A model generated the notes under the pieces. It saw only the letters and a program-made list of their open reading frames with translations, was not told the origin of the DNA and made no database searches. Below are positions 6,303 through 14,783 of a stretch of DNA of 17,552 nucleotides, piece by piece. The DNA lies in the NCBI GenBank assembly GCA_964568355.1, contig CAZMRK010000727.1, positions 1 to 17,552 of the forward strand. Direction: 5' to 3'. Source of the DNA: JAJPJX01 sp964568355. GTDB taxonomy: Bacteria > Acidobacteriota > Terriglobia > Bryobacterales > Bryobacteraceae. The first letter of the stretch is position 1, and each line of letters opens with the position of its first letter. Both the position numbers and the translations under genes were made by a program.

Positions 6303-7733
6303 TCAGGCCAGGATTTCCGCCACTATGCGGGCCGGCGCCTGGTCGGTGAGCCGCTCTTTGAGGCCCTGGCGCTCAAAGACCAGATCGCGATAGCGAAAGC
6401 CGAGCAGGTGCAGGAGGGTGGCGTGGAAATCGTGGACACTGACCCGGTTTTCCACAGCCTTATGGCCCAGATCGTCGGTGGCACCGTGCACGATGCCGCC
6501 TTTTACGCCGCCCCCGGCCATCCAGATGCTGAACCCCGCGGGGCCGTGATCCCGGCCGGCGGATCCAGCCGCCTGGCGGATTTGCGAGATGGGCATACGC
6601 CCGAACTCGCCGCCCCAGACGATTAGGGTGCTATCCAGCAGACCGCGGCTTTTGAGGTCCTGGATCAGCGCGGCGGTGGGCTTGTCGGTCTTGCCGCAAC
6701 TGTAGCGCAGGCTCTGCTCCAGGTCGGAGTGCGCATCCCAGATCTGAAATTCGATGAAAATCTGGACAAAACGGACCCCACGCTCGATGAGGCGGCGGGC
6801 CATCAGACAACGGCGGCCATAGGAAGCGGTGGCTTCCTGATTCAGGCCGTAGCGCTCCTTGGTCGCGTCGCTTTCCTGGGAGAGATCCAGCGCGTCGGTG
6901 GCGGTGAGTTGCATGCGCGCGGCCAGTTCATAGCTGGAAATCCGTGCATCCAGATCGGGATAGCCGGGATGGCGGGCGCGATGAGCCTCATCCAGCCGGT
7001 GAAGCAGGGCGCGCTCGGCTTCGACCAGAGGGGAAGGCAGTTCCTCCGGCGGCTTGAGGTTGAGTAATGGAGGACCTTCGGAGCGGAAGCGCGTGCCCTG
7101 ATAGATAGGGGGCAGAAAACCCGCCTGCCAATTCTGGATCCCGTTGACCGGCAGCTTCTTGGGATCATCGAGGACGACGTAGGCAGGCAGGTTCTGATTT
7201 TCGGTGCCGAGGCCGTAGACCACCCAGGATCCTAGCGAAGGGCGGCCGGGAAGAGTACGGCCCGTATGCATGAGATAGAGCGAGGGCTCGTGATTGAAGT
7301 GTTCGCCGTACATGGAGCGGATGAGGGCGATCTCGTCGGCACACTCGCCGAGGTGGGGCAGCACTTCGGAAAGCTCCATGCCGCACTTGCCGCGGCGCGC
7401 GAACTGGAAGGGCGACGGCAGCACGGTGCCGATCTGGTCGGCGAATTCGATCTGGTTGAGGATATCGCGGCTGGGAGCCGTCCCGGCGAACTTGCGTAAC
7501 GCCGGCTTCGGGTCGAAAAGGTCCACCTGGCTGGGACCACCGTTTTGGAAGAGATGGATGACGGCTTTGGCCTTGCCAGGGAAGTGGGGCTGTTTTGGGG
7601 TGAGATCGTAGCTCGGGAGCGCCGGTTCGGCGTTGGCCAACAGGTCGCGGCTCAGCAGCGAAGCGAGGGCCGCGCCGTGGAGGCCGGAACCCATGCGCGA
7701 GAAGAAATCGCGCCGGGAGACCGCCGCAGGCAT
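6303..7733 (-). CDS. DUF1501 family protein, Tat-exported
   Basis: This 476-residue protein belongs to DUF1501, which has the alkaline-phosphatase/sulfatase fold and no settled biochemical role. The leader MPAAVSRRDFFSRMGSG carries a twin-arginine motif (SRRDFF, 6-11), so it is exported folded. The family core shows FQNGGPSQVDLFDPKP (62-77), WDAH (332-335), GGEFGRMP (374-381), RDHGP (394-398) and VHDFHATLLH (433-442), whose His/Asp residues would bind metal. I chose ATG 7733-7731, four bases after the preceding stop. ATG 7748, overlapping that stop by 11 bases, is equally possible. A longer open frame upstream is the out-of-frame shadow of the previous gene. DUF1501 almost always follows a DUF1549/DUF1553 gene, as here, so the two proteins probably act together outside the cytoplasm. 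Confidence 0.9.
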   Translation of the reverse strand: MPAAVSRRDFFSRMGSGLHGAALASLLSRDLLANAEPALPSYDLTPKQPHFPGKAKAVIHLFQNGGPSQVDLFDPKPALRKFAGTAPSRDILNQIEFADQIGTVLPSPFQFARRGKCGMELSEVLPHLGECADEIALIRSMYGEHFNHEPSLYLMHTGRTLPGRPSLGSWVVYGLGTENQNLPAYVVLDDPKKLPVNGIQNWQAGFLPPIYQGTRFRSEGPPLLNLKPPEELPSPLVEAERALLHRLDEAHRARHPGYPDLDARISSYELAARMQLTATDALDLSQESDATKERYGLNQEATASYGRRCLMARRLIERGVRFVQIFIEFQIWDAHSDLEQSLRYSCGKTDKPTAALIQDLKSRGLLDSTLIVWGGEFGRMPISQIRQAAGSAGRDHGPAGFSIWMAGGGVKGGIVHGATDDLGHKAVENRVSVHDFHATLLHLLGFRYRDLVFERQGLKERLTDQAPARIVAEILA

Positions 7734-7737
7734 ATGG

Positions 7738-10614
7738 TCAGTCGACATAGGTGAAATCCGCCGAGATGAGGATGGCGTGGCAGAGATCGGCCAGAGCATA
7801 CCAGCGGGCGGTGCCCTGGCGCGGCGCCGCGCTTTTTTCGTTTTGCAAATGAGAGGCCCAATGCCGTTCCAGAGACGCGAGATCGCGCAGGGCTGCCTGG
7901 GTCTCGTCCGCGGCCGGCCGGCGCGCGAGCGCGCGCAGATAGAGCCGCTCGATCTGCCGCTGCGAGTTTTCCGGATCGGCATCGAGCCGGCGGCCGGCGA
8001 GATAACGGGCGCGATCGCGGATAAAGGCGCTGTTGGTCATCTGCAGGGCCTGGATAGAGACCGTGGAGTAAGCCCGCTGGATGCAGTTGGGCGACATGGG
8101 GGGCAGGTCGAACGCTTCCAGCAGGGTCACCGGCGTGGTGCGGCGCTGTAAGGCGTAGATGGCGCGGCGCCAGCCTTGTTTCGGAGTGCCCTGGTCGAGT
8201 ACTTCGCCGGCAGGCTTCACTTCGACCGATACCGGCGGCCCGAAAGCGCGCAGGTCCAGCTCCTGCGAAACGCTGAGGATGGCGTCGTGAAGCTGTTCCG
8301 CGTCGAGACGGCGCAGAGGCATGCGGGAGAGCAGAATGTCTTCGGGATCGGCCTTTTGTAGATCCGGAGTGACGGCGGAGGTCTGGCGGTAGGCGGTAGA
8401 GGTCATCAGCAGGCGGTGGATCGCCTTTATACTCCAGCCGCGCCGGACGAACTCGGTCGCCAGCCAATCCAGTAGCTCAGGGTGGGAGGGTGGAGTTCCC
8501 AGGCGGCCGAAATTGGCGGGACTGGCCACGATGCCGCGGCCGAAGTGGCGCATCCAGATGCGGTTCACCAGCACACGCGAGGTAAGCGGGTGATTCGGCT
8601 GGGTCAGCCAACGCGCCAGTCCCAGGCGGCGCCCGCTCGATCCGGGCCAGGGCGGCTCGACCCGGTAGTCGGCGAGGCCGGCCCGGATCACCGAAGGGAC
8701 GCCGGGACGCACGGCTTCGCCGATCTGCTGGGCATCGCCCCGCCGCAACAGGTAGGCCGGAGAAGGCTCGCCGCCCATCTCGTAAAGCGCGCGGATTTGG
8801 GGCTTGGGCTTCAGCTTCTTCTTGGTCTCGGCGATGGACTTGCGAAGGGGACCGGCTTCGGCGCGGAACTCGGGAAACTTGGCGTCGAGCGCCTGGTCGG
8901 TGATCTCGAGCGTTTCCTCGAACCGCTCGGCGAGGTATTTCTGCGTCACGGTACGCTGGTCTTCGGGTGTGGCGGCGATTTGGCGAAGATCCGCGCGGAT
9001 TCCTTCCGGCAGTTTGGCCAGGCGCTCTTCGAGCAGCTTTTCCCGCAGAGGCTTGGCTTTCGCGGCCAGAGTATCTTCGAGGCGCCGGATCTCCTTTTCC
9101 AGGGGTGAATTGAAAGCCTCGATTTCGCGGCGCTCGTCCGCCGGCGCGATATCCAGATGCCGCTCGGTGGGCTTGACCCAATCATACGGATCGTAGGCGG
9201 ATTGCAGCGTGGCGCTCAGCCGGTAGTAGTCCCGCTGGGGCAGGGGATCGTACTTGTGATTGTGGCAGCGCGCGCAGCCGATGGTGAGGCCCATGACCGA
9301 GGAGCCGAGCACTTCCATCTCGTCGGCGATGACATTCATGCGCTCGGCGATGGAGCCGTTGGCCGGCGAATAGGTGCCGTCCGGGACCATGCGCAGAAAG
9401 CCGGTGGCCGTAACGGTTTCGATCGTGGCGGGGTCGGCATCCTGGCCGTTGTGATAGCGCACAAGTTCGTCTCCCGCGATTTGTTCCGTGAGGAAGCGGT
9501 CGTAGGGCTTGTCCTCGTTGAGGGAGCGGATGACGTAATCACGATAGCGCCAGGCGTTGGGGCGGATCAGGTCTTCATCGATGATGCCTTCGGAATCGGA
9601 ATAGCCGGCGGCATCGAGCCAGAACTTGGCCCAGCGCTCTCCATAGCGCGGCGAGGCCAGCAGGCGGTCGACCAGTTGCTCGTAGGCGTCAGGACGCTTG
9701 TCGGCGAGATAGGCTTCGACTTCGTCGGGAGCGGGAGGGAGTCCGATCGCGTCGAAATAGGCACGGCGCATCAGGGCGAGCTTACCGGCCTCCGGCGCAT
9801 AGGACAGCCCCTTGGCTTCCAGTTTGGCCAGGAGGAACGCGTCCACCGGATTGCGGACCAGATCCGCGTGGCGGACCGAGGGAACGGCGGGGCGTTTGGG
9901 CGGCTGGAACGACCAGAAGAGGCGGTCCTGGGGCTTGACCAAAGGATCTTCCCGGGGCTCGGGAGCATCGGGCGGCGCCGGCAGCGCGCCTCCGGCGATC
10001 CACTGCCGCAGCGTCTCCACCTCCTCGGAAGCCGGAGGCCGCACAAAGAACTCCACCAGTTTTTTAGGCGGGGGCATCTGTCCGTCGAGGATGCGTTTGA
10101 GCAGCAGGCTTTGCTCGGGTTTGCCGGGGATCAGCGCGGGGCCTGACTTGCCGCCTTTCAGGCGGGCGGCCTGGAAGCGGAGATCGAGGCCGCCTTCCTG
10201 CCTGCGCTTGCCATGGCAGACCACGCAGCGCATTTGAAAGATGGGCAGCACATCTTTTTCCGTGACCAGCTTGGGCGCGGCGTGCTGCTGGTCGACCCAG
10301 CGCCGGATGAGTTCGACTTGAGGAGCGCTGAGTTTCGGCCCGGCCGGAGGCATGGAGCGGGAAACGAGCTTTTCGATGAGCAGGCTCCGGTCCGCGGATC
10401 CGGGGTGGATCGCCGGGCCGGAACGGCCGCCTTTCAGGATGGATTCGCGCGTGCGCAGATCCAGGCCAGCCTGAGGATTGGCAGCACCATGGCAGGCGAA
10501 GCAATGGGTGCGGAGCAGGGGCAAAATGTCGGTTTCGAAGTCCGGCTGACCGGCGGCCGCGCGGATGGCGGGTGTGGTCAGGAAAAGCAGCAGTGCGGCC
10601 AGCGCCCTCTTCAT
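7738..10614 (-). CDS. Secreted PSCyt1-DUF1549-DUF1553 cytochrome-type protein
   Basis: A 958-residue exported protein. A Sec signal peptide occupies residues 1-22. Two planctomycete-type cytochrome c modules (PSCyt1) follow: CFACH (38-42) and CVVCH (130-134), each followed by GGLDLR or AGLDLR, a KGG(R/K)SGPA loop and an MPP axial-Met motif (88-90 and 180-182). The second module has an insertion around VEFFVRPP. DUF1549 spans about 255-475 and ends with a third haem-type motif, CARCH (447-451), in CARCHNHKYDP. A charged helical stretch (495-605) leads to DUF1553 (about 660-925). Haem is thus likely bound covalently at two, perhaps three, sites in the periplasm. The family's reaction is not established; a redox role in polysaccharide breakdown is a guess from neighbours. 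The DUF1501 gene follows directly, forming an operon. Confidence 0.92.
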   Translation of the reverse strand: MKRALAALLLFLTTPAIRAAAGQPDFETDILPLLRTHCFACHGAANPQAGLDLRTRESILKGGRSGPAIHPGSADRSLLIEKLVSRSMPPAGPKLSAPQVELIRRWVDQQHAAPKLVTEKDVLPIFQMRCVVCHGKRRQEGGLDLRFQAARLKGGKSGPALIPGKPEQSLLLKRILDGQMPPPKKLVEFFVRPPASEEVETLRQWIAGGALPAPPDAPEPREDPLVKPQDRLFWSFQPPKRPAVPSVRHADLVRNPVDAFLLAKLEAKGLSYAPEAGKLALMRRAYFDAIGLPPAPDEVEAYLADKRPDAYEQLVDRLLASPRYGERWAKFWLDAAGYSDSEGIIDEDLIRPNAWRYRDYVIRSLNEDKPYDRFLTEQIAGDELVRYHNGQDADPATIETVTATGFLRMVPDGTYSPANGSIAERMNVIADEMEVLGSSVMGLTIGCARCHNHKYDPLPQRDYYRLSATLQSAYDPYDWVKPTERHLDIAPADERREIEAFNSPLEKEIRRLEDTLAAKAKPLREKLLEERLAKLPEGIRADLRQIAATPEDQRTVTQKYLAERFEETLEITDQALDAKFPEFRAEAGPLRKSIAETKKKLKPKPQIRALYEMGGEPSPAYLLRRGDAQQIGEAVRPGVPSVIRAGLADYRVEPPWPGSSGRRLGLARWLTQPNHPLTSRVLVNRIWMRHFGRGIVASPANFGRLGTPPSHPELLDWLATEFVRRGWSIKAIHRLLMTSTAYRQTSAVTPDLQKADPEDILLSRMPLRRLDAEQLHDAILSVSQELDLRAFGPPVSVEVKPAGEVLDQGTPKQGWRRAIYALQRRTTPVTLLEAFDLPPMSPNCIQRAYSTVSIQALQMTNSAFIRDRARYLAGRRLDADPENSQRQIERLYLRALARRPAADETQAALRDLASLERHWASHLQNEKSAAPRQGTARWYALADLCHAILISADFTYVD

Positions 10615-10704
10615 GCGAGTGCATCTATCGTACTAAAATCGCGCTGCCCGGATGATCGCGTGCGCACTCGGAAAATCGGATGAGATTATCATGGATATGA
10701 GCTT
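10615..10704. promoter_or_regulatory. Divergent intergenic region between two secreted-protein genes
   Basis: These 90 bases separate the starts of the DUF1549 gene (-) and the glycosidase-like gene (+), so they must hold promoters for both. A TATCAT at 10687-10692 could be a + strand -10, and a TACGAT on the minus strand near 10630 could serve the other side. Neither has a good -35. Neither gene has a clear Shine-Dalgarno. Co-regulation from this shared region is plausible. Confidence 0.45.
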
Positions 10705-13700
10705 ATGCGGAACATGGTGCGCAGTGCAGCGATCCTGGGCTGTTTTCTCATCGCGGCGGACGTGTCGGGTGCGATGCCGGACAAGGTGATGCCGGCGATC
10801 AATGAAATCGAGCCCTGGCAGCAGGTCGGGCAGCAGCCCTATGAATTCACCTGGACCCAGCGGGAGCAGGATCCGCACACGCTGGTGGATTTCGAAGATC
10901 TGAAGGGCTGGACTCTGGAACTGTACGGCGGGGCGCAGGGCGAATTTCGACGCAGCCGCCAGCAGCAGATGTGGGGTCAATATATAGGCCGATTTCTCTA
11001 TGCCGGCGCGGGTGAGGACAGCCGGGTGATCGCGCGTCCGCCGAAGCCGATTCCGATTCCCGGCCGCTTCGACTCTATCGAGATGTGGGGCTATGGCAAC
11101 CGCTGGGGATGGACAAGAGACGAGAGCACGCCGGCGGTGACCATCTCCATTCGGGTGACCGATGCGGCGGGCAAAGAAGTTTCGATTCCCATTACGGATG
11201 TGGGCTGGAAGCAGTGGTGGCTGATCCACCGGCGTATTCCGGCGGATGTTTTGAAGGGAATTGTGCTGCCGGCCAGCTTCTCCGGCATCGAGATATCCAA
11301 GATGAAGCGTTCGCAGGAACGATACTTTTTCTGCGATTCGCTGGCCTTCTCCGTCGAGGAACTGAAGCCGCTGACGCTCAAGACCCAGCCAAAGCGGAAT
11401 CTGCGGCCGTATCGAGGAATGATTGCGGGACTCAATACAGGTGAGGGAACGCTGCCGTTTCCCACGAGGGAAGAGACGATTCTGCCCACAAATGTGGAGA
11501 AGAATTTTCAGACAACGGTGAAGCAGACGGGTCCGAACCGTTTTGAGCTGCGTTACCAGGGACGCGATGCCACGGTGACGTATGAGTATCGGCCACAGCG
11601 GGGAACGTTGGGCGAGATTACCGCCAGTGTTAACGGCGCCGCGGCTTTTCGCCCGCTGGACGGGGGCGGCGTGAAGCTGGCCGGGAAAAGCTCTGTGGCC
11701 GAAGGAGAACTGGTTGCGGCGGCGGTGGCGGACGGAGCGGTGGAGGCCCGCTTTCGAGTGGGCACGCAGATGGTGGAATACGAGCTGCGATTGTGGCAGA
11801 AATCGCTGGTGCTGGATGTGCGGTGCGAAGGCTGCGACGCCGGCGAATTGAGTTTCGGACAGGTGGCCGGTGTGGCGCATCCCAGGCTGGTTACGGTTCC
11901 ATACCTGACTTACGGCGGCACCAATCCGCGGGTATTGCTTTGGGGCAGCGAGACCAAGCCCGTGTTTACCTCAGTGTGGTTTGACTGGTATCGCTCGAAC
12001 GCATCCGAGCCGTATGCGAGTAAAGAGCCGAAGGTGACCGATTCTACGGCGGAGATCAACGGAGGCATGCGCTATCTGCCCAAGACGGACGGGCAACGCA
12101 ATCCGCTCTACGAGAGGATCTTTGTCACGAGCTCTCCGATTTACGAGGAGACGCTGCCCACGATCGCGAATCCGCCCTCGCTGCGGCAGGAAGAGGGCAA
12201 GCAGGTGATCTGGACGGTGACGGCGCCGGAGACGTTCGAGCAGGATCACCGGCAGTCGCTTGCGATCCGCGCGTACGGGATGGACAAGATCATGCAGCAT
12301 AGCCACGAGGTGACCTGGCGGGATGAAGGGGATAGTTTCACGATGCGCCTGCGGGCCGCGCCGCAGAAGGGCGGAGATGCCAAGCTGCAGTGGTATATCC
12401 GGGCGCAGAACGAGATGGGCTGGCTACAGGGCACCTACAGCAACTACACCGATTTCATTCCGACCAACACGAACTGGAGCCCCGATCACGTGCAGCGCGA
12501 GAGCAGCGGCGAATGGCGCCGGGCCTGGGCCCGCAGCTACGCATTGAAGCCGGCCAAGGCGGTGGAATTCGACGAATACTACGCCAAGAGAATCAAGGAG
12601 AAGTACGGCATCCGGATGTCCTACACGGATGTGCACACCGCCGTGGCTCCCTGGCGCTACAACGATTTCGATGCCAGGGTGCCGGGCGCCGGGACGCTTG
12701 CCGCCACCTTCTATGCTTACGGCCAGCTTCTGCTGAACGATCAGCGGGTCTATGGTCCGACGCAATCCGAAGCGACTTATCAGTGGCTTTATGCGGGGCT
12801 GGAATCCGGAAGCTATGGCTGGGTCTATACGGATGTGAATCTGCTGACAGAGCCGGTGAATGTCGCTTTCCAGTTGAACAAGATTCATCCTCTGCAATGC
12901 GATTACGGCATGGGGTACACGCATTATTATCTGGAGAAGATCGACAAGGATTGGCTCAAGTCGCCCAAGCGCCGGGAGTATGTGGATCTGTTTCTGGCGA
13001 CCACGATCGCCTATGGCAACATGGGGTGGCTGGTGCGGGAGTTCCGGGAGGAGCAGCCATCCGGGGAGACGGGCACTTTTGGCGCGGAGGCGATGGCGCG
13101 ATCGTATTACATGATGCAGCAGTTGCAGCAGCAGTATGCCTTCGTGCGGCCAGCCAGGATCGAATATGCCGACCGGCAGGGCAATTTCCTTACGCCGTCG
13201 CAAGCGCTGGCGGCGGGGGCGATCCAGGATTCCCGCTTGCACGTGGTCTACGAGAACGGTACGGAGGTTTATGTGAATCGGGGGACCGCGGGAAACTGGA
13301 CGGTGAAAGACGGCAGCGGTAATCATGTAGAATTGCCGGTTTCCGGATGGCTCGCCTTCCAGCAGGCGGAGAATTTCTACGAGCTTTCGGCTAACGTGGG
13401 TGGCCGGCGAATCGACCATGTGCAGGCGCGCGAGTTCGAATTTCTCGATGGGAGGGGGCAGTGGACCCAGCGCGGAAATCTGGGCGCGAGCGGCAGCGTG
13501 GCGCTGCGGCCGCACGGGCCCGGGGGGTGGGAACTGATCGACATCTACGGCAACGATCGCATCGCGTTCCAGGCTAAAGGCCCGGGAGTGCTGGAAGCGT
13601 ACGATGCCGGTGGCGCCAGCCTGGGGCGGGTGGAAGTGACGTCCCTTACCAACGGGTGGTGGCAATTCCGGCCGCTTCCGAAAGGGCGGCGCTACGTGTT

Positions 13701-13713
13701 CGCTGTGCGGTAG
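10705..13713 (+). CDS. Large secreted glycoside-hydrolase-like protein, family not assigned
   Basis: This 1002-residue exported protein has a signal peptide at residues 1-23 (AAILGCFLIAADVSGA). Residues 55-220 form a beta-rich domain with many Trp and Tyr, like a carbohydrate-binding jelly roll. Residues 265-530 look like a beta-sandwich. Residues 545-810 resemble a (beta/alpha)8 glycosidase barrel: SYTDVHTAVAPWRYNDFDA (639-657), VYGPTQSEATYQWLYAGLE (682-700) and DYGMGYTHYYLEKID (733-747). D642 and E689 are my candidates for catalytic residues. The tail includes NGTEVYVNRG (851-860) and LPVSGWLAF (877-885), as in the closing beta-sandwich of such enzymes. It may be related to the GH101-like or DUF5695/5696 groups, but I cannot assign it. 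ATG 10714 is a possible alternative start. It is transcribed away from the DUF1549/DUF1501 operon, and both sides make exported proteins. Confidence 0.7.
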   Translation: MRNMVRSAAILGCFLIAADVSGAMPDKVMPAINEIEPWQQVGQQPYEFTWTQREQDPHTLVDFEDLKGWTLELYGGAQGEFRRSRQQQMWGQYIGRFLYAGAGEDSRVIARPPKPIPIPGRFDSIEMWGYGNRWGWTRDESTPAVTISIRVTDAAGKEVSIPITDVGWKQWWLIHRRIPADVLKGIVLPASFSGIEISKMKRSQERYFFCDSLAFSVEELKPLTLKTQPKRNLRPYRGMIAGLNTGEGTLPFPTREETILPTNVEKNFQTTVKQTGPNRFELRYQGRDATVTYEYRPQRGTLGEITASVNGAAAFRPLDGGGVKLAGKSSVAEGELVAAAVADGAVEARFRVGTQMVEYELRLWQKSLVLDVRCEGCDAGELSFGQVAGVAHPRLVTVPYLTYGGTNPRVLLWGSETKPVFTSVWFDWYRSNASEPYASKEPKVTDSTAEINGGMRYLPKTDGQRNPLYERIFVTSSPIYEETLPTIANPPSLRQEEGKQVIWTVTAPETFEQDHRQSLAIRAYGMDKIMQHSHEVTWRDEGDSFTMRLRAAPQKGGDAKLQWYIRAQNEMGWLQGTYSNYTDFIPTNTNWSPDHVQRESSGEWRRAWARSYALKPAKAVEFDEYYAKRIKEKYGIRMSYTDVHTAVAPWRYNDFDARVPGAGTLAATFYAYGQLLLNDQRVYGPTQSEATYQWLYAGLESGSYGWVYTDVNLLTEPVNVAFQLNKIHPLQCDYGMGYTHYYLEKIDKDWLKSPKRREYVDLFLATTIAYGNMGWLVREFREEQPSGETGTFGAEAMARSYYMMQQLQQQYAFVRPARIEYADRQGNFLTPSQALAAGAIQDSRLHVVYENGTEVYVNRGTAGNWTVKDGSGNHVELPVSGWLAFQQAENFYELSANVGGRRIDHVQAREFEFLDGRGQWTQRGNLGASGSVALRPHGPGGWELIDIYGNDRIAFQAKGPGVLEAYDAGGASLGRVEVTSLTNGWWQFRPLPKGRRYVFAVR

Positions 13714-13761
13714 TCAACGTCGACGAGAGCGTCGACGCCGCGCGCTGAAGCGCACGCTACG
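13710..13761. repeat. REPIN-like hairpin repeat (copy 2) touching a stop codon
   Basis: CGTCGAC (13718-13724) pairs with GTCGACG (13731-13737), and GCGC-TGAA-GCGC forms a second stem (13742-13753). The unit is flanked by GTAG (13710-13713) and GCTACG (13756-13761). Copy 1 at 2241-2350 has the same CGTCGAC stem, the same TGAA loop and the same GCTACG end. The GTAG end contains the TAG stop codon of the glycosidase-like gene. It lies between that gene and the aldo/keto reductase gene. Confidence 0.6.
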
Positions 13762-13788
13762 ACCGGATGATAAGATTTTGGCAGACAC

Positions 13789-13792
13789 GGAG
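13789..13792 (+). promoter_or_regulatory. Shine-Dalgarno of the aldo/keto reductase gene
   Basis: GGAG lies seven bases before ATG 13800. This decides the start in favour of 13800 over the ATG at 13767, which has no such site and would place 11 extra residues in front of the lipoprotein leader. Confidence 0.65.
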
Positions 13793-13799
13793 CGTACCG

Positions 13800-14783
13800 A
13801 TGAATCAGGAACGGCGTGAATTCTTGGAAGTTCTGGTGGGAACGTTGTCTGCCGGCGTCTTGGGCTGCCAGACCCGTTCCGGCGATATGATCTACCGCAC
13901 GCTGGGCAAAACCGGCGAACGCGTGTCGGCGATTGGACTGGGGGGATCGCACATCGGGCGGCCCAAGGACGAGCAGGACGGCATCCGGATTGTACGGACG
14001 GCCGTCGATCGCGGCATTACGTTCCTGGATAACTGCTGGGACTACGCCAATGGCAAGTGTGAAGTCTGGATGGGCAAGGCCCTGCGGGACGGCTACCGGC
14101 AGAAGGTCTTCCTGATGACCAAGTTCGATGGCCGGACCAAGGCCGCTACGGCGAAACAGATCGACGAATCGCTACAGCGGCTCCAGACGGACCACGTGGA
14201 CCTGATGCAGTATCACGAAAACATCCGCATGGAGGATCCGGATCGTTTCTTTGCGCCGGACGGGCCGCTTGAAGCGCTTCTGGAGGCGAAGAAGGCCGGC
14301 AAGATCCGGTATATCGGCTTCACCGGCCACAAGGACCCCGTGGTGCACCTGAGGATGCTGGAGGTAGCCGCGCAGCACAAGTTCCATTTCGATACGGCGC
14401 AAATGCCGCTGAACATTCTGGATGCCAGCTTCCGCAGTTTCTCGCAGCAGGTGGTGCCCAAGCTGGTTGAGCAAGGCATCGGGGTGCTGGGCATGAAACC
14501 GATGGCGAGCGGTACGATTCCACAAAACAATCTCGCGACTGCGATCGAGTGCCTGCACTATGCGCTAAGCCTGCCGACTTCGGTGGTGATCAACGGATGC
14601 GACAGCATGGAGCGGCTGGATCAGGCTTTTGAAGCGGCGCGTAGCTTCAAGCCCTTGACCGGCGAGCAGGTGACGGCCCTGGTCGCCAAGACGCGCGAAG
14701 CGGCCATGACGGGAAACTACGAAAGGTTTAAGACCAGCACCCGGTTTGACGGCACCGCCAACCATCCGGAATGGATGGGCTAA
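13800..14783 (+). CDS. Aldo/keto reductase with lipoprotein-type export leader
   Basis: This 327-residue protein has the NAD(P)H-dependent aldo/keto reductase fold. The catalytic tetrad is complete: D77 (LDNC), Y82 (WDYANGKCE), K108 (MTKFDG) and H139 (MQYHEN). The start is ATG 13800, seven bases after GGAG. The N-terminus (MNQERREFLEVLVGTLSAGVLGC) has paired arginines followed by a hydrophobic stretch and a VLGC lipobox with Cys 23. This points to Tat export and lipid anchoring, a combination expected for an enzyme that carries a nucleotide cofactor out folded. The barrel begins near residue 30 (MIYRTLGKTGERVSAIGLGG). Such exported reductases are common in acidobacteria and planctomycetes; the substrate is unknown. 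It follows the glycosidase-like gene across an 86-base gap holding a repeat. Confidence 0.88.
   Translation: MNQERREFLEVLVGTLSAGVLGCQTRSGDMIYRTLGKTGERVSAIGLGGSHIGRPKDEQDGIRIVRTAVDRGITFLDNCWDYANGKCEVWMGKALRDGYRQKVFLMTKFDGRTKAATAKQIDESLQRLQTDHVDLMQYHENIRMEDPDRFFAPDGPLEALLEAKKAGKIRYIGFTGHKDPVVHLRMLEVAAQHKFHFDTAQMPLNILDASFRSFSQQVVPKLVEQGIGVLGMKPMASGTIPQNNLATAIECLHYALSLPTSVVINGCDSMERLDQAFEAARSFKPLTGEQVTALVAKTREAAMTGNYERFKTSTRFDGTANHPEWMG

Noticed and set aside
7749..7982. N-terminal extension of the DUF1501 protein upstream of 7748
   Set aside because: It lies inside the DUF1549/DUF1553 gene in another frame, is Arg/Ser-rich and would hide the Tat leader.
9157..10146. 329-codon + strand frame opposite the DUF1549 gene
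   Set aside because: Antisense to clear DUF1549 and PSCyt1 motifs; open only because of high GC.
12424..13665. 413-codon minus-strand frame opposite the glycosidase-like gene, and a similar one at 10633-11880
   Set aside because: Arg/His/Pro-rich translations without domains or start signals; the + strand protein has a signal peptide and glycosidase-like motifs.
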